From contig NC_052019.1 in assembly GCF_015832195.1 (NCBI RefSeq), positions 45,511,016 to 45,575,015 on the forward strand: a DNA stretch of 64,000 bases, written 5' to 3'. Shown piece after piece: positions 23,822-36,880 of the stretch. The DNA comes from Motacilla alba alba. Lineage: Eukaryota > Chordata > Aves > Passeriformes > Motacillidae. The notes under the pieces were generated by a model that worked only from the letters and a program-made list of their open reading frames with translations, had not been told where the DNA came from and searched no databases. A program made the translations under genes and the position numbers. Every line of letters begins with the position of its first letter. The first letter of the stretch is position 1.

Positions 23822-26800
23822 AGAATATGACAGGAGGGAGAGATAAATCCTTTATTTTTCTTTATCTTTTACAAATTTTATTACTTCAGTCAAAAAATGT
23901 GACTCAAGCAATAAAACGTTACTGTTGCTCAGTGTAATGGTATGTGTTTGAAATACAACCCATTTGCTCTTCATTCACTTCATCAGAGTTTTGGCAACTG
24001 CTAAAGGCTTCAAGTATGTGTGTAGAATATTCCTTATGCTATCACATCCATATTATTTCTCCACTTACCATTTCTTACTGAGCTATTTTTAACAGTTGCC
24101 CACTTATCAGTTTTCTATTTATGGCTTTGTGCTTTCCTCTGTCTAAAAACATTTAATGAGATTTGTTTATGAAACTCGTTTGCAATGCTTTGAATGCTGG
24201 CAGCAGCTACAGGAGGGAGATCAGAGACTATAGGTGCAGCTCTTCTTCCAAATCCCTGTCCTGACTACAGACTGGTGGTCACTGCCAACTCACATGAAAT
24301 ATGGTCAACTATGCAATCCTAGCAATTATACAGATGACAGGACACAGCTTGAGTTTATACCATGACATTGCTCCATTGACTCTCTCTCTCTGACACTAGG
24401 GACGCCACCTCCGGGAATCATGGAAAGCAGTAGGAATGCTGGGGAAGTAATATACTCCAAGTTCAGTTGGGTATTTGGGGAGCTCCAAAAGGCAGTGTGG
24501 CAAGCTGATACTTAGCTGTCTTGTTTATCCCCTATTCTGGCTCCCTCATATTTATCTAGCTGTTTATGGACACCTAAAAGCTACAAAAGCTGTTTTCTTT
24601 GGCTCTCAACTACAGTCTGTAAAATACTGCTCAGTAAGGGGATCATGTTTGTGTCGTTTAATACCTAGCCAGGTGCTTTTCAGAGTTGGCAGCAGTGTCT
24701 TTACTGATAAATTTGACTGCATTTTATGTCTTTTCCTTTTACAATTACAATGCAAACTGCTGTTCAGCTATTGCTCCCTCTAAATCATGCATGAGCTTGG
24801 CTTGTGGTGGAAGTAATTCAAAGACTTTCCCACAAGCAGTATGCCCTACCTACTAAAAGCAAATGATCAAAAAAGCAAGGAGTAGAGAAATTCCCATCTA
24901 ACTAAAATTATTTTGGATTTTCTTTCCTAACTTCTTATGTACCTAAAGGGCACAAATTATGTTTTGCAAAAGCTTAAAACCCCTGCATTTCTAAAACCAG
25001 CAGAACAAGACCAGTACTGGAAACACTGTAGAGTGGTCCCACAAGAATATATTTGGGTGCAACAATTAGTATTGCATTACAAACTTTCTGGCACATTTTG
25101 ACTCCTACTGCACCATTTTTTTAGTGATTAGTGATTTTTAATTTATTTTCCTTAGAAGACCAAGGCATAGCCGTTTCCCAAAGCAAACTTCCTAAGAACA
25201 ACAGGGGATTAATCTCTGCCACAATGTTCCACAAAGGACGGGGATTTTCATTCTGGCCAATATCAGTAATTCTTTATATCAAGTTCCCTCCGCACTGACA
25301 AAATTCAGTGATGATCACAGCTTCCCTCTCTTGCTTCCCATTTCTACCTTATGAAACTCCACATTTCACTTATAGTGACTTATGGTAAATGAGTTACCAA
25401 AATTTTCTTTTATTTTCCAGTTTCCCCTACTGGTTCATACTAAGAGCTCAGTGGATATTTGTGATATGTGACAGCTGTCAAGAAGGGCCATGTTCCTGGA
25501 ATGCAGCACAGAATGCCATCCACAGCACAAGGATCATCTCTTCGCATAGCCAGGAAGGGTACACAGACCTTGGCTCAGTTCAGTGAGAGCTGACACAACA
25601 GGTTATCTATTTGCCAGAGTCACCTAGGAACACTTGTGTACTATGACAAGGTCTCAGGAGGTCATTCATTCTGTTTCAGAGAAGCATAATAGGACATTAG
25701 TGCCAGAAAACCACTATAAAGGCATTTTAAATAATTTCTGACAACCTTAGAAGAAGACATTGGGGGTTGGGTCTTCCAAGAATCACCTGGGTTTTCTGCA
25801 AGCTTTGGCATAAATCTAATGTATATCGGGGTAAGCAACTGAATTATTGACAAAAACTGAATAAATTCACAAGGGCAGTGCCTAAGGCCAAATAGAAAAA
25901 AAAATAAGCTTTGCTTAAAAACAGCAGAAATGTGGAAAGTCTTCCATTTAGCTTACAGTGCATAAGCAACATACAGTATTTATTCCCCTGAACAGGACCT
26001 CATTTCACATAACAAGTATGGCATTCAGAAGGCTCTACTGTGGCACTGAGTAAAATCTCCAGTGTGGGACATTTACATAAATGACAACTTATGTTCAAGA
26101 CACGACAAACCTCATAGGAAATGTGAAAATAACTGATTTTCCAAAAATGTTCACAGTATTTCTTTTCCATAAGATAACCTGTTCCACAAACTGTTCTGAA
26201 CTGAAAATAAAAGAACCCCATAGTTTATAAGAAGTACTCAAATTCACTGATCATCTCTGTCATAGAAATTTTCTCTTGAACAAAGCAGAACACAGATCAC
26301 TAAAACCAGTATTCTGGGGAAAGAACACTTTGCATGACAAGACCAGAATGCTCTGCATGTTCATAGCTATAAAGGGGTAGATAAAAATGGCAAAATAGGT
26401 AATTTCTATGACATGTATACATGGGCACTATCCCTTGTTGACCTTGGCAATATTTCAGAGGGAAGCTTTCCAGGATTAACTGTTCAATCAATCAGATTTT
26501 ATGACATACGCCAACTGGCTTCACAAATGCACTTGCAATCAAATTGCAGGAATAACAACAAAAAAGGTTTAATCTATTGTTAGCTCTTACACCAGAACAC
26601 ACAGAGAAAAGTTGCACACTTTGGCAGGAACAACATGCATGTTTCAGAAACTCTTCACCTGCCTCAGTCTGTAGCAAGGGTAGAGTGCAGCTCTTGCATA
26701 GTGTTTGGGGGATCTTTATATAGGAAAGTGCATTTCTGTGCCTCACTGTCAGTGCACTGAGCTAATGACCTTTTTGCAGCCAGAGAAGAAAATCCTTCCC

Positions 26801-27516
26801 AAGTGCTTATCTATACCAGTTGCTCCCTTTGAGACACAAAAGAAGGCTACACACATGCAAAAAGTAGAGACAGAGAGAAGATGCAGCCTGAAAGCAACCT
26901 TGTGTGCAGAACAGAATCTATCTTAGAATAATCAAATTGCATCAATGAGCCCTAGTCAGGGCTGCATGACCCTGAAGATTGTTGTTGTATTCACGCTATA
27001 AAAAGACAGTACTGCCCCCAAAGAGCTTAAAACTGAAAGATTGTAGCAAACAGGTACAGATAAGCCTATAATAACCCCAAACCAAATAATGATGGTTATG
27101 AGACAGATGGAAATACAAAGTGAAGGACATGATCTTCTAAAAAGCTCTTGTAGCAAGTACATTTAGCAGGAAGAGGGCAGAAAATCAGCTATTAATTCTG
27201 CTCTACAATATATCCTGGTAAGAACAGAGCCTGCCATGACTCAAGAAGGTGTGCTCTATTTCACATGTATAAGCAATGCAACTGATTCAAGGTGATTTTA
27301 GTTTACCTCAGATTAAGCAAATGTGTAAGTGCTTTATTGAGTGAAAGCCAAGCCCCACATATTTCATTGTAAAATATTTGAGTGGAATCAAGACAAACAA
27401 ATGATGGTCTACTCAAATGCAGAGAATTCCACAGAAAGCCTTAACAAACCCAGTTATCCAGTGGGGTATGAGTTACTCAGTATCACACCTTAGCTTCTTC
27501 TATTGCCCTTTTTTCT
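23822..27516. other. gene-free AT-rich stretch
   Basis: No recognisable gene. A short CT dinucleotide run lies near 24379-24392. A frame at 25389-25586 follows an acceptor-like ttttccag at about 25419 but shows no family features and no donor. Confidence 0.6.
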
Positions 27517-27549
27517 GAAAAACAAACAAACAAGCAAACAAACAAAACC
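27517..27549 (+). repeat. (AAAC)n microsatellite
   Basis: About seven AAAC/CAAA units, one altered to CAAG. Noncoding. Confidence 0.9.
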
Positions 27550-28444
27550 AAGGGACTAAGAAATTATTTAAGGAATAGAGGGAAGACATTTTGTGGGGAA
27601 AAAAAAAAGGTAAGGGTGAAGATAGGATGCTCTGACCCCAGATTTTTTCCACCATTGTCATCTTCTAGGTCAAAGGGCAGATCAGCATATTAACTGGGGA
27701 AAAAATATTCCTACTATTCCAGTTGAGTCACACCAGGATATGCAGCTAATCTAACATATGAAAGAAAAAAATCAAATATCCTTTTAATAGATACTATTAA
27801 CATAAGCAAATTATCCAAATTATTTCTTTTTAAAATATTAATAATCTTCATTCTAACTTTGTATCAAATATCCTGATTAAAATAGATTGGCCAAATTTGA
27901 TACCCTTGTTTGATTTACTTCCTTTCACTATGGCTGCAATTGTAGTCAGTGCAGCCAAGAATCTGGGTAGAAAACTTTGACATGAGCAGCAAGTGATCAT
28001 TCACAGCCCAGAACTTGCCCTGAAAAACAGCTGTGAAGTTAGCTTGGACTGCAAAATTATTTAGAGTAACAGCTTTGCCCCATATTGACCAAAAAAAAAA
28101 GTCTTGAGGACACTACCACAGCCTTTACTGATATTGTTTTCTGAGGGGATTTCCAGAGGTCTGAGTAGAGAAAGACAGGGACCTTTTGAACAAAGCAGTA
28201 CCCTCCTTTCTGTAGCACTGAGGAGAATATTTGGCACAGTCAGTCAAACTCTGCCACAGTCAAACCAAAAGGAACTTTTTTCCTGTGTTACCTATATATT
28301 TTTATGTTTATGGTTGATATATTCACACCAATTACAGTAACTGTAAACCCAAAAGGAAGAGATACTGAGGTTTATATGACTATACTCTACGAGAAATTTT
28401 TTAGCTGAAGATTTAATTAAAGAACATGTTATTTGTAGGTGGAA
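27550..28444. other. gene-free AT-rich stretch
   Basis: No recognisable gene. Confidence 0.65.
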
Positions 28445-28500
28445 GAACCATAGAATAAATCAGGCTGGAAGGGGATGCCAACTCCAGATTCGGCTTGCAA
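28445..28500 (-). mobile_element. probable CR1 3'-end relic
   Basis: The words catagaataaatcaggctgg and the following ggaaggggat resemble the reverse complement of a CR1 3' tail, where an ATTCTATG-type end is preceded by the 'ccaacctgatt' region. Only about 50 bases can be related, and the match decays quickly, so the element would be a very short, 5'-truncated minus-strand copy. Chance similarity is possible. Confidence 0.35.
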
Positions 28501-30329
28501 AATAGAATTCATAAAAAAATGACAGAAAATTCAGATATGCAGTGATGCTACAAAACCTTTGATATCCAGGATTAAATAAGAAAGTTACTTCTTTCTCACC
28601 AAGATAAAATTGATAAACATTAATTTTATTTTTTATTTATTCTTTTATTCTTTCTTTTTATTAGAGCAATTTTTTATTGATGCTTTGCAGATGTTGCACA
28701 GAGAAGCAGCAGAAATGTGTGTGCTCCAATATGCAGCTTGGATTTGCATAAAACCTAGGTGAAGTCCTTAAAAATCTCTGAAGCAGGCAATTTCTTTTTA
28801 AGAAAGAGCAATTAAGAGAGCCAGGAAAAAAGTTCAAATATATACATACGCACACAAAGGTACATGTGGAATAAAGCCCTTTTTCTCACCTCAAGGTACC
28901 TCCCAGTAAAAAGGGACTTAATGTTGAGTGATTTGATCAGAAGTTGTCCTGCATAACTATATTTTAAAGGTTAATGGGATAAGTTCAGTCTTCTTGTAAT
29001 TCTACTTATTTTCCAGTCTCTACTGTCCAGACACTTGGAAAGTGGGAGAAGAACTAAAAGAGAAAGAAATCAAGACTATTTCAAGCATACTCTTTGGCAA
29101 AAAGTCTAGATCAAACTGATAAGCCTACAGACTGCTGTGGATACTCCATCACAGTCTTTGAGAAGTAAAACAACCACAGTGTACTTCCAAAAATAATATG
29201 CAGAAAATAAGACTATAGATAACAACCCAATTTTATTACAGTTCAGATACTTTAATCAAAAATGAAAACTGCTGCCTTGTCTTCCCACTGTGCTTTTCTT
29301 GTCACCTTACCAGGTCTAAAGCCTTTTTCACTGAAGAGTAAATATTTTTAAATTCCCTCTACTATTCAAGATAAAGAACTGTAGTATGCTGTAGTGCTGC
29401 TGACAAAGTCCCTCACTAGGGTAAATAATTCATTTCTCTAGGACCATACAGACACCTTTTCCTGTGGCTCTCCTTTGGTTTCCCTGATGCACCATCTCAC
29501 ACACGCACCTATTATCTGCTTAACCACCACTGCCAGAGCTCAAGTGTTGCAAAAGCAAACATTTTGCTCAATCATCCTTAGATTTTTCCTTATATACATG
29601 AAAAAAAGAAGCTCAAAAACATAAAAGCTAGTTAACATGCTGTGAGTGAAGGAGGAATAAAAATTACTTCCTGACCCCAGGCTTTCTTGAAGCCTCTTTT
29701 TACCCTGAAGGTATTTTGGAAAGAGAATGAATTGAAGAATATTATAAGCGTAGCAGTTCAGAAAAGGAAGGAAAGGGAAAAGGCTTGTACCTAAGTAACA
29801 ATCCAGCCAGAGCTTGTACTAAAGCCTAAGAGAACTGTGTCTCAGCAGCCCTGTGGTTTTAAAGAAGAGCTCTAATACCTGCTCGCAAGGTGTACCTGAT
29901 TTGGCTCTACCTGCTGAGATGCCCACGCACAATGACAGCCACCGTACATTGCTCCATTTGCTTCAGTGGAAGAGATCTGAAGACTTTGGCAGAGCAGCTG
30001 AAAGGCATAAGTACCAAAATTATATCCCTTGATGGAGCTTTTCTTAGGTCTCTTTGTTATGAAAAAGAGAAGTCATATCACATTTTTAGCACATGGAAAT
30101 GACATTAGGGTTGCACAGTCAGGCATTCAAAGATGCAGAAAAATACCAGAGTTAACGTTTTATGTGAAAATTAAATTAGCCTCATAAGACAGATATGGTA
30201 AAACTTTTCTTTATTCTAAGGCGCAATTTTTCATTACTTTATCATTTACTTCTCTCTCCTCTCCCCAAGATCAAATGTTGCCTACCAGGTTTCAAGTTGA
30301 AAAGCATAAACTGTAAGGTTTCTCCCCCT

Positions 30330-30330
<1 letters not shown>
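28501..30330. other. gene-free AT-rich stretch
   Basis: It contains a T-rich tract at about 28621-28675 with TTTTATT-type words. No recognisable gene. Confidence 0.65.

Positions 30331-30366
<36 letters not shown>
30331..30366 (+). repeat. poly(C) homopolymer, 36 bases
   Basis: An uninterrupted run of 36 C residues, preceded by tctcccccta and followed by accacca. The minus strand is therefore a 36-base G run, able in principle to form G-quadruplexes, and the C strand i-motifs. Pure C/G runs this long are rare in vertebrate DNA, and the length may be imprecise. Confidence 0.93.
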
Positions 30367-30903
30367 ACCAGTGAAGCAAGATGCAGATGCTTTCCCTTTG
30401 TAATGTGAAAAAAAGTCATTTTCTGTCAACTTATTCTAAGAAGTACACCAATATAAGCCTGGCTGAAATCCTTCCCCTCCCCACCTCTCCCAAATGAAGA
30501 CACCCATCTGGAAAATCTCAGCCCCAATTGTTTAAGCTTTGGCAGCATTAGCTCAGACAGTTAAAAACGCAACCTTCTGGCTGAAAGCGTTAAGCAACCT
30601 TAAGCATAGGTAGCATTAGCAGCCCTGTCCATCATACATAAACACAAACAGAAGAATGAGATCACAATATTCGGAAGTTTTTACAGTGGGAAGGAGATCC
30701 ACTGCCAGAGTTGTGTGAGGAATATGTTTAATGCCTCTTCCAGGCAATGCAATGGCATCCTTCAGTAACAGGATTAACAATAGATATTTGCACATTTTCC
30801 TACAACATCTCTGCCAAAACCTGACCTCCCAAACCTTTTTTTATACCCTCAATCATGCTACGCCCAGTTCCAGGAAGACATAAAATATTCTTCTTCTCTA
30901 TAG
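30367..30903. other. gene-free stretch
   Basis: No recognisable gene. A segment at about 30543-30580 loosely recalls a tRNA D-arm (tagctcagac) but has no anticodon or T-arm partner. Confidence 0.6.
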
Positions 30904-30984
30904 ATGCTGAAGAAAAGTTAGTAGCAGAATTTTTCTTCTGTCCACATATGTGGTTTACATTCCCACTGGAAGCCTGTGTTAACA
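30904..30984 (+). other. exon-like segment with consensus splice sites
   Basis: The acceptor ttcttcttctctatag ends at 30903 and the donor aaca|gtaagt begins at 30985. The 81 bases between them are open in the frame read with two leading bases, and would encode a segment containing AEEKLVAEFFFCPHMW. Length is a multiple of three, and both junctions are phase 1, as in many extracellular-domain exons. I recognise no domain and see no matching neighbour exon on this strand, so it could be a chance combination or a noncoding RNA exon. Confidence 0.2.
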
Positions 30985-31700
30985 GTAAGTCCCCAAGATC
31001 CTCCTCTTCTCTCTTCCTTGCACCCATTTACTGTTTAGACTCTTATTCCACATCAGGTACAGCTTTGTACTAAAAGACAATTACATCAGTCATCTCTCTT
31101 GCAATCAATAAAAGGAAATCCCTTCTATATGTTCAAATACCACACCCAGCTAATTTGGTCACAAGTTACTTAACCAACTGCAAGAACCACCAGGGAAATT
31201 CATTGCCTTATACAGTGCAATTAATGGCCGCCTCTGCCCCCCAGAACCATTAACCTCAGAATCTCTGTAATGAACAAATTTTCCAGAAACTAGTTTTGAG
31301 GTTGGTGTTACTCAATTAAGATGTATAAGAATATCAATTACACCAATTAATAGGTGGTTTGGTTTTGCAGTTGGTTTTTGGTTTGGGTTTTCTTGCTTGT
31401 TTCAAGAGAGGGAGCACTACTATTTTAAAAGCATTGATTCTAGGTGAATGGTAGAAATGTAATGGTAACATTCACTGATCATCAAAACAGGATGTACACA
31501 CAAGGTTTAAGTCAAGCAACACCATGGGGTAAAGCCATGTTCTTCCTTGCTCCCAATCTCCAGCTGCAGAGTAGGTTCAAACCTGCTGAAATCAGCTGTC
31601 AGGTATTTACTCCCTGCAAATGGGGCAACCCAAAAGTTGGTGTGCATTTGTGGAGATGCTCCTCTGGCACTGCTCTTGTGCTTCCTCATATTAAAAAGGA

Positions 31701-31738
31701 TAGGATATTCAGCATAGGATATTCAGGATATTCTTCAG
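31701..31738 (+). repeat. short tandem repeat, ggatattc units
   Basis: Three copies of ggatattc with variable 3' extensions (agcata, ag, ttcag) lie head to tail. A small local duplication. Confidence 0.8.
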
Positions 31739-34700
31739 TTTAACTCAGGGGTGAGTTAAACTTAAAGCTCACCAGTACTCTTTGCTGGTGCTTCCCAGGC
31801 CATGAAGCAGACTACTACCATCCTTCTCTAAAAATCTGTGTAATTTACAATCCTGCCCCACTTGAACATTATTATGAAAGTGGACAGGCTGATCCAGTCT
31901 GGAGACAGTTTTACAGACTAAAGCTCATTTCAAAACACTTGTTGCCATGGGGCACTCCTGCTGTTTCCTTCAGGGCAGTTCAAGTTCATGGCCTAGATAA
32001 CCTCCTTGACTGCCTGCCTCCTGGGTCTGTGAGCCACATCACCTGACTCAGGACATCAGTAGAGGCCCATGAAATCATCCCCCTGCCAGGATCAACACCT
32101 CCCAACAGCCTCTGTGCTGTTTCATATAAGCACTCCTAGATGGCCGCAAGGTCATTTGGTTGAAGAGGGAAATGTTTGGTTTATGTTGGCTAAAATTAGT
32201 CGACGGGTGCAAAGTATTCTTTTACTTTGCTGCTAGAAGCTTGAGAGTAGCTGGATGTTCTAAATGGAAAAATTATTACTATAACAAGGAGATATCTTCC
32301 TTTCAAAAGTGCTGTGTCCTCCATGTGGCACAGAGCTCTCAGTTATCTTTGATAGCATGGGGTTTTAAATACAGCAAGAGAAATACAAAAGAAAAAAATC
32401 CAAAGCCGAATTTAAAGTATTTTAACAAGCTACTGTATTGAGTTCTGTAAATATTGTGCAGATAAAAGCTAACTGGGCAAAGAGCTCTTGGAAAGAATAT
32501 TAATGAACAAAAATTGATGTATTTCACACTTTTTCTATTTTTTCCCCAACATTTATTTGTTAACTTCCTTGAAGAAAGCAATTATATAATAAAGTGTACG
32601 TAGAAGTGGGGGAAAGAAATGTGGTTACCATGTAACAAAAACAAGTGGCAAGCATTTATTTTCTTTGTGGTGTGATGATGTCACTTTACCATCTGCAGCC
32701 AGCTTAAAATCAGGGTTTTCATAAAATAACAACCCACAAGGACACCACACAGGCTGTTGCAGTGGAGACTCACTTTCCAGGCACATGTGCTCACAAGTCC
32801 TTGAGCTGGTTTAGGCCCCAGCAGCTTTGCTCTCACTGGCCTTCTGAGAGAAAGCAAAACATGCCAGTGGGGCTCTCAGTAGAACGGCACTAATGATCTT
32901 ATACTCTTGTATATTTGACTATGGGTTGACATGCGCAAAAAATTCTCAGACCTTCAACAATCCATTCCCCAAATGTACAATTATTAAGGACACAAAACAG
33001 TCCATTGCAAGCAAAGTTGGGAATTTACAATAATAATTTCTTGTTATTTTGCCCATCAAAAAGCCAGAACATAGATGGGCAGCTGGGTTTCTGTTCCTGC
33101 AGCCCATCCTTTGAATTGTGCCTTCTCCCCATTTTGTGCAGCCGGTTCTCTCAGCCTCAACAATTCCTGATCTCTTCACTTTCCTGCTTAGCTTGCTGGG
33201 AACACACAGCAAATTCACACCAATTTATGTGTGTTCTTCCTTCAGATGCAGCTGATTTCCTCAGAATTCAGTTCCAAGGCACTCCCATCCAATGGGAAGG
33301 CACAAAGGGTAAATGACAATTTACAAGAGCTATTTAACCCTATTCTGTCAAATACCTAGAGATTACAGTGATGATACTGCAGCATCATAGTTGTCAGCAG
33401 GGATTGATACTAGGCTTGTGGACGGATTCCCTACATTATGACAGACTCAGGACATATTTTGCACATGGGAAACAAGGTATGTTTTTAGTTTTACTTACTA
33501 TTACTTTTTTTATTAAGTATTACCATTACTTTACATTTATTTCATCTGCAACATGAGTTACTTCATTTCTCTGAATTTCATTATTATCTCTTAGAGGTAT
33601 GTTATTTCAATAATTCTGTCCAGGATAATCCAGCATTTGGAATCAAGGGTACTGAACCTTTGAAAGCTAGAAAACCACTTTATTATGAGACCAAGACATG
33701 CAGAAATGCAAAAAAACCCCACAGTTTGAGAGACTGACATTTGTACTCTAACACATTAGTGCACTATGTTGGTTTTGACATAATGTGAAGTCTTGGTGCA
33801 CTGTTGTACAACATCAGAAATTAATAACTTCCTATTTCTATTAATTCCCCTTCACTTCAGAAATGGTTTCATTAAACAGACAGATGTCTGACTTTTCTCT
33901 AATTCAGCAAACCACACTGACTTCAACAACAACAACAAAATGAAACCAAGTCAATCTGTTATTCAGTCCATTTCAGGAATTTGCTTGACCTCTAAAGCAT
34001 ATAACAAATACTCAAGCAGCAAGAGCTCTGAGGGAAGAAAATGCATGTCTCAATCTTTCAATGTAAGCAGAGCAGCATGCCTCAAAGTAAAAGTTACTGC
34101 ATCATTGACATGATTCCAGCATTACATCAGTTGCACCAATTTCTACAGCATAGAAAAATCAAGTCCTGGCACATCAGTCTACTCTTATCAGCCAAGCTAC
34201 TTCCCCAGGTTGCCTCTTAGAATAATGTCTCAACCCCCAAATGAGAAAAGGTAAAGGTATGGTCTTCCTTACACGATCAACCCAGAATTTTGCAAGACTT
34301 GGAAGGCCTTAAAGGGTTAATTATACATCTGCTTTTGTTGGTATTTTTTAATTCTAATTGAAAAAATGAAAAGCTATAAACTGGATGACAACCATGACCA
34401 TCAACTGTTAGTATTTCTGTTCATTTGTCATGCAATATAAGGATTCCCATTTACTACTTTATTTTTAGTATTGCTTACTCATAAGCAGCTTTGTATCATC
34501 ATCTGTCAGCTTTGAACATGAAAAAAGTTACACCACATATTGCATTTACACTTTGCAGCTGGTCTAGGTATAACATTTTTATATCACTTAAGAAGATAGA
34601 TTTTCATGAATCTTTACATTGTATCAGATGCACAAAAAACAGAAGAATTGTGCATTTTGAATTTTTTTTTTTAGAAAGAAGAAATGTGTTAAGATCTTTT

Positions 34701-36860
34701 TCTGTAGCAGAGTTATTCTTAGAAAAAAAAATTAAAAATCATAGCAACTTAAAAAGGGGAAAGGGAAAAATGATAGAGAAATATTGAGATGTGAAGGCTG
34801 CTTTCATCATCTTTGAGGGTGCTAGCTGGAGCTATAATGGACAGATTGACATAGGTTCTTAAATGCCAGCCTGCAGGAAAACCAATCTGGGGGGGGTTCT
34901 TATATGTGAGGGGAGGAACTTGACTTTTCAAGTTTGTCAAAACTAATGTTAAAATACTTTGCATCCTGGGGACGATCTTTAACAGAGCAGAATCCTCAGA
35001 ATGCACACAGGGTGAGCGACCACAAGCTTTCTTTTTCCTCTCTGAGAAAGTATTAAGAGTCCAAAATAAACCGAGTCATTGAAAATTATAATAGAAATGT
35101 ACATTTGAATGGTGAAGGAAAACAAATTGAAGTGAGGGCAAAGACATTTTTTTCAAGAAAATTGGTAGTCAACTAATAGTCCAGTTATCTCTCGGCATTT
35201 TCTCACACAGACTAGATAACTTTTTTCACACTAAATTAAGTAACCTGAAGAGGTATGGAACTCAATATTCATAGAGTGAAGGGTTAAAACATAAGCACCT
35301 ATAACAGCCAGGAACTCAACAAACCTCATTTAAGTAGTCTCTTTTCAACTTCCCAGTCTTTTAAAAACCTCATCAAGAGCAAAGAATGAAATAAGAAAAA
35401 GTTAAGGGCAATTTCTCCTCTACAAAACTATAAAAATGACATTTATTTCTCTTTTTACTTAAGTTATTTTATCCACACAATATAAATAAGTCTGGTCCAT
35501 AGCATCTAGCCATAAATAGAGTTCCTCCAGGTATAGAAGAAAAAAAGTCTACTAAAAACTGAGAAGTAACCTCCACCCCAAATGAAACACAGGCTAGTCA
35601 TCTTCCCTTTTAGAATTTTTTATTGCTATTTTTTATGATCTACTCTTACTACAGCAACATTCTTTGCACCTTCTTTTTGAGTCAGAAAATAAATAAATTG
35701 TATTTACTTATTTATAAATAAATAAATGGTTTTATAAATGTCATATGTTGCCAAACTATAGGTACTTGGTGTGAATAGGTACATGCAGTGAATGTAACCT
35801 TTCTCTTCTAACCTATGATGCCAGATGACTTTCTAGGGTTTCCACTGAACCGGTGAGAAATGCACAAACCGTCACCAAGTAATGTAACAATTGGGCCTTC
35901 CAGTCTAGCATACAGCAGAGACTCAAACATATGAAAGAAGCTACTGCAGCTAGTTAAAATAATCCATTGAAGATAACTAACGCTTTAAAACATTTCATCT
36001 GAGAATACCCCTCATTTCAGCTGTGAGCACGGTTGGGTTCAGAAGCTGGTTTCTAAAGTAACAAAGCAAATATGTGAGCTAATAGAACAAATTATAAAAT
36101 GCATCTAATTGAATTCCTCATTGCTAAAACCAAATAAAATAATCTTAGTCAGGCTGATATCTGTGTTCATATCCATTTTTGTATCTTCTGAATCTAGGCT
36201 TTTTATGTTAAATGCAAGCCATCAGCCACAGAAAGCCCATAACATTATTAAAAAAATTTAAAAAATAGAATCTCATCAGAAACTAAACACTCTGCAATAA
36301 TATCTCCGTAGAACAAAATAATACTGAAGGGCACAGCCCTCTCAAAATATGCATGAAATTGCCATTGACATCTATTAGGGCTCAGTATACAGCAAAAGGG
36401 CAGGATGTGGCCTCACAGAAACTGTTTCAGAGTGGTTTATAAAAAATGTACCAGTTTACAGGCAAGTCCTTCACCTCTTACAGAACCCCCACAGGTCAGC
36501 AGGATAGCTTAGTCTATAAAAGGGCTTCAGGAGACAGACTATTAGGTGAATAAAAGGCAGATTAAAAGAGATGCTGTTTTGAACTTTCATTTATTTAGAT
36601 TAATTTATGCAATGAAAATGCTTTCTTTAAACGAAACCCATGAAAGGTACAGGGCTATGTCTCCTTTTCTTGTACTTCATATTTATTAAATGCTGAGTAA
36701 TATGAACCTAACCATAGCCTTTCCCTTAAAGCTAAAAAAATCTGGATACTCTCTCTATCAGCAAATAAAGATAAGAGCAGAATGCTGAAAATGCCAATTT
36801 TACTGCATATTTCAAGAGGTGATAACACACTTTTCATGGCAAATTCTCTTTTCTCTACTC

Positions 36861-36880
36861 AAAAAAAAAAAAAAAAAAAA
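36861..36880 (+). repeat. poly(A) run, 20 bases
   Basis: An uninterrupted run of 20 A residues after tctctactc. Simple repeat. Confidence 0.9.

Noticed and set aside
30543..30600. tRNA D-arm-like words (tagctcagac)
   Set aside because: There is no T-arm or acceptor pairing downstream.
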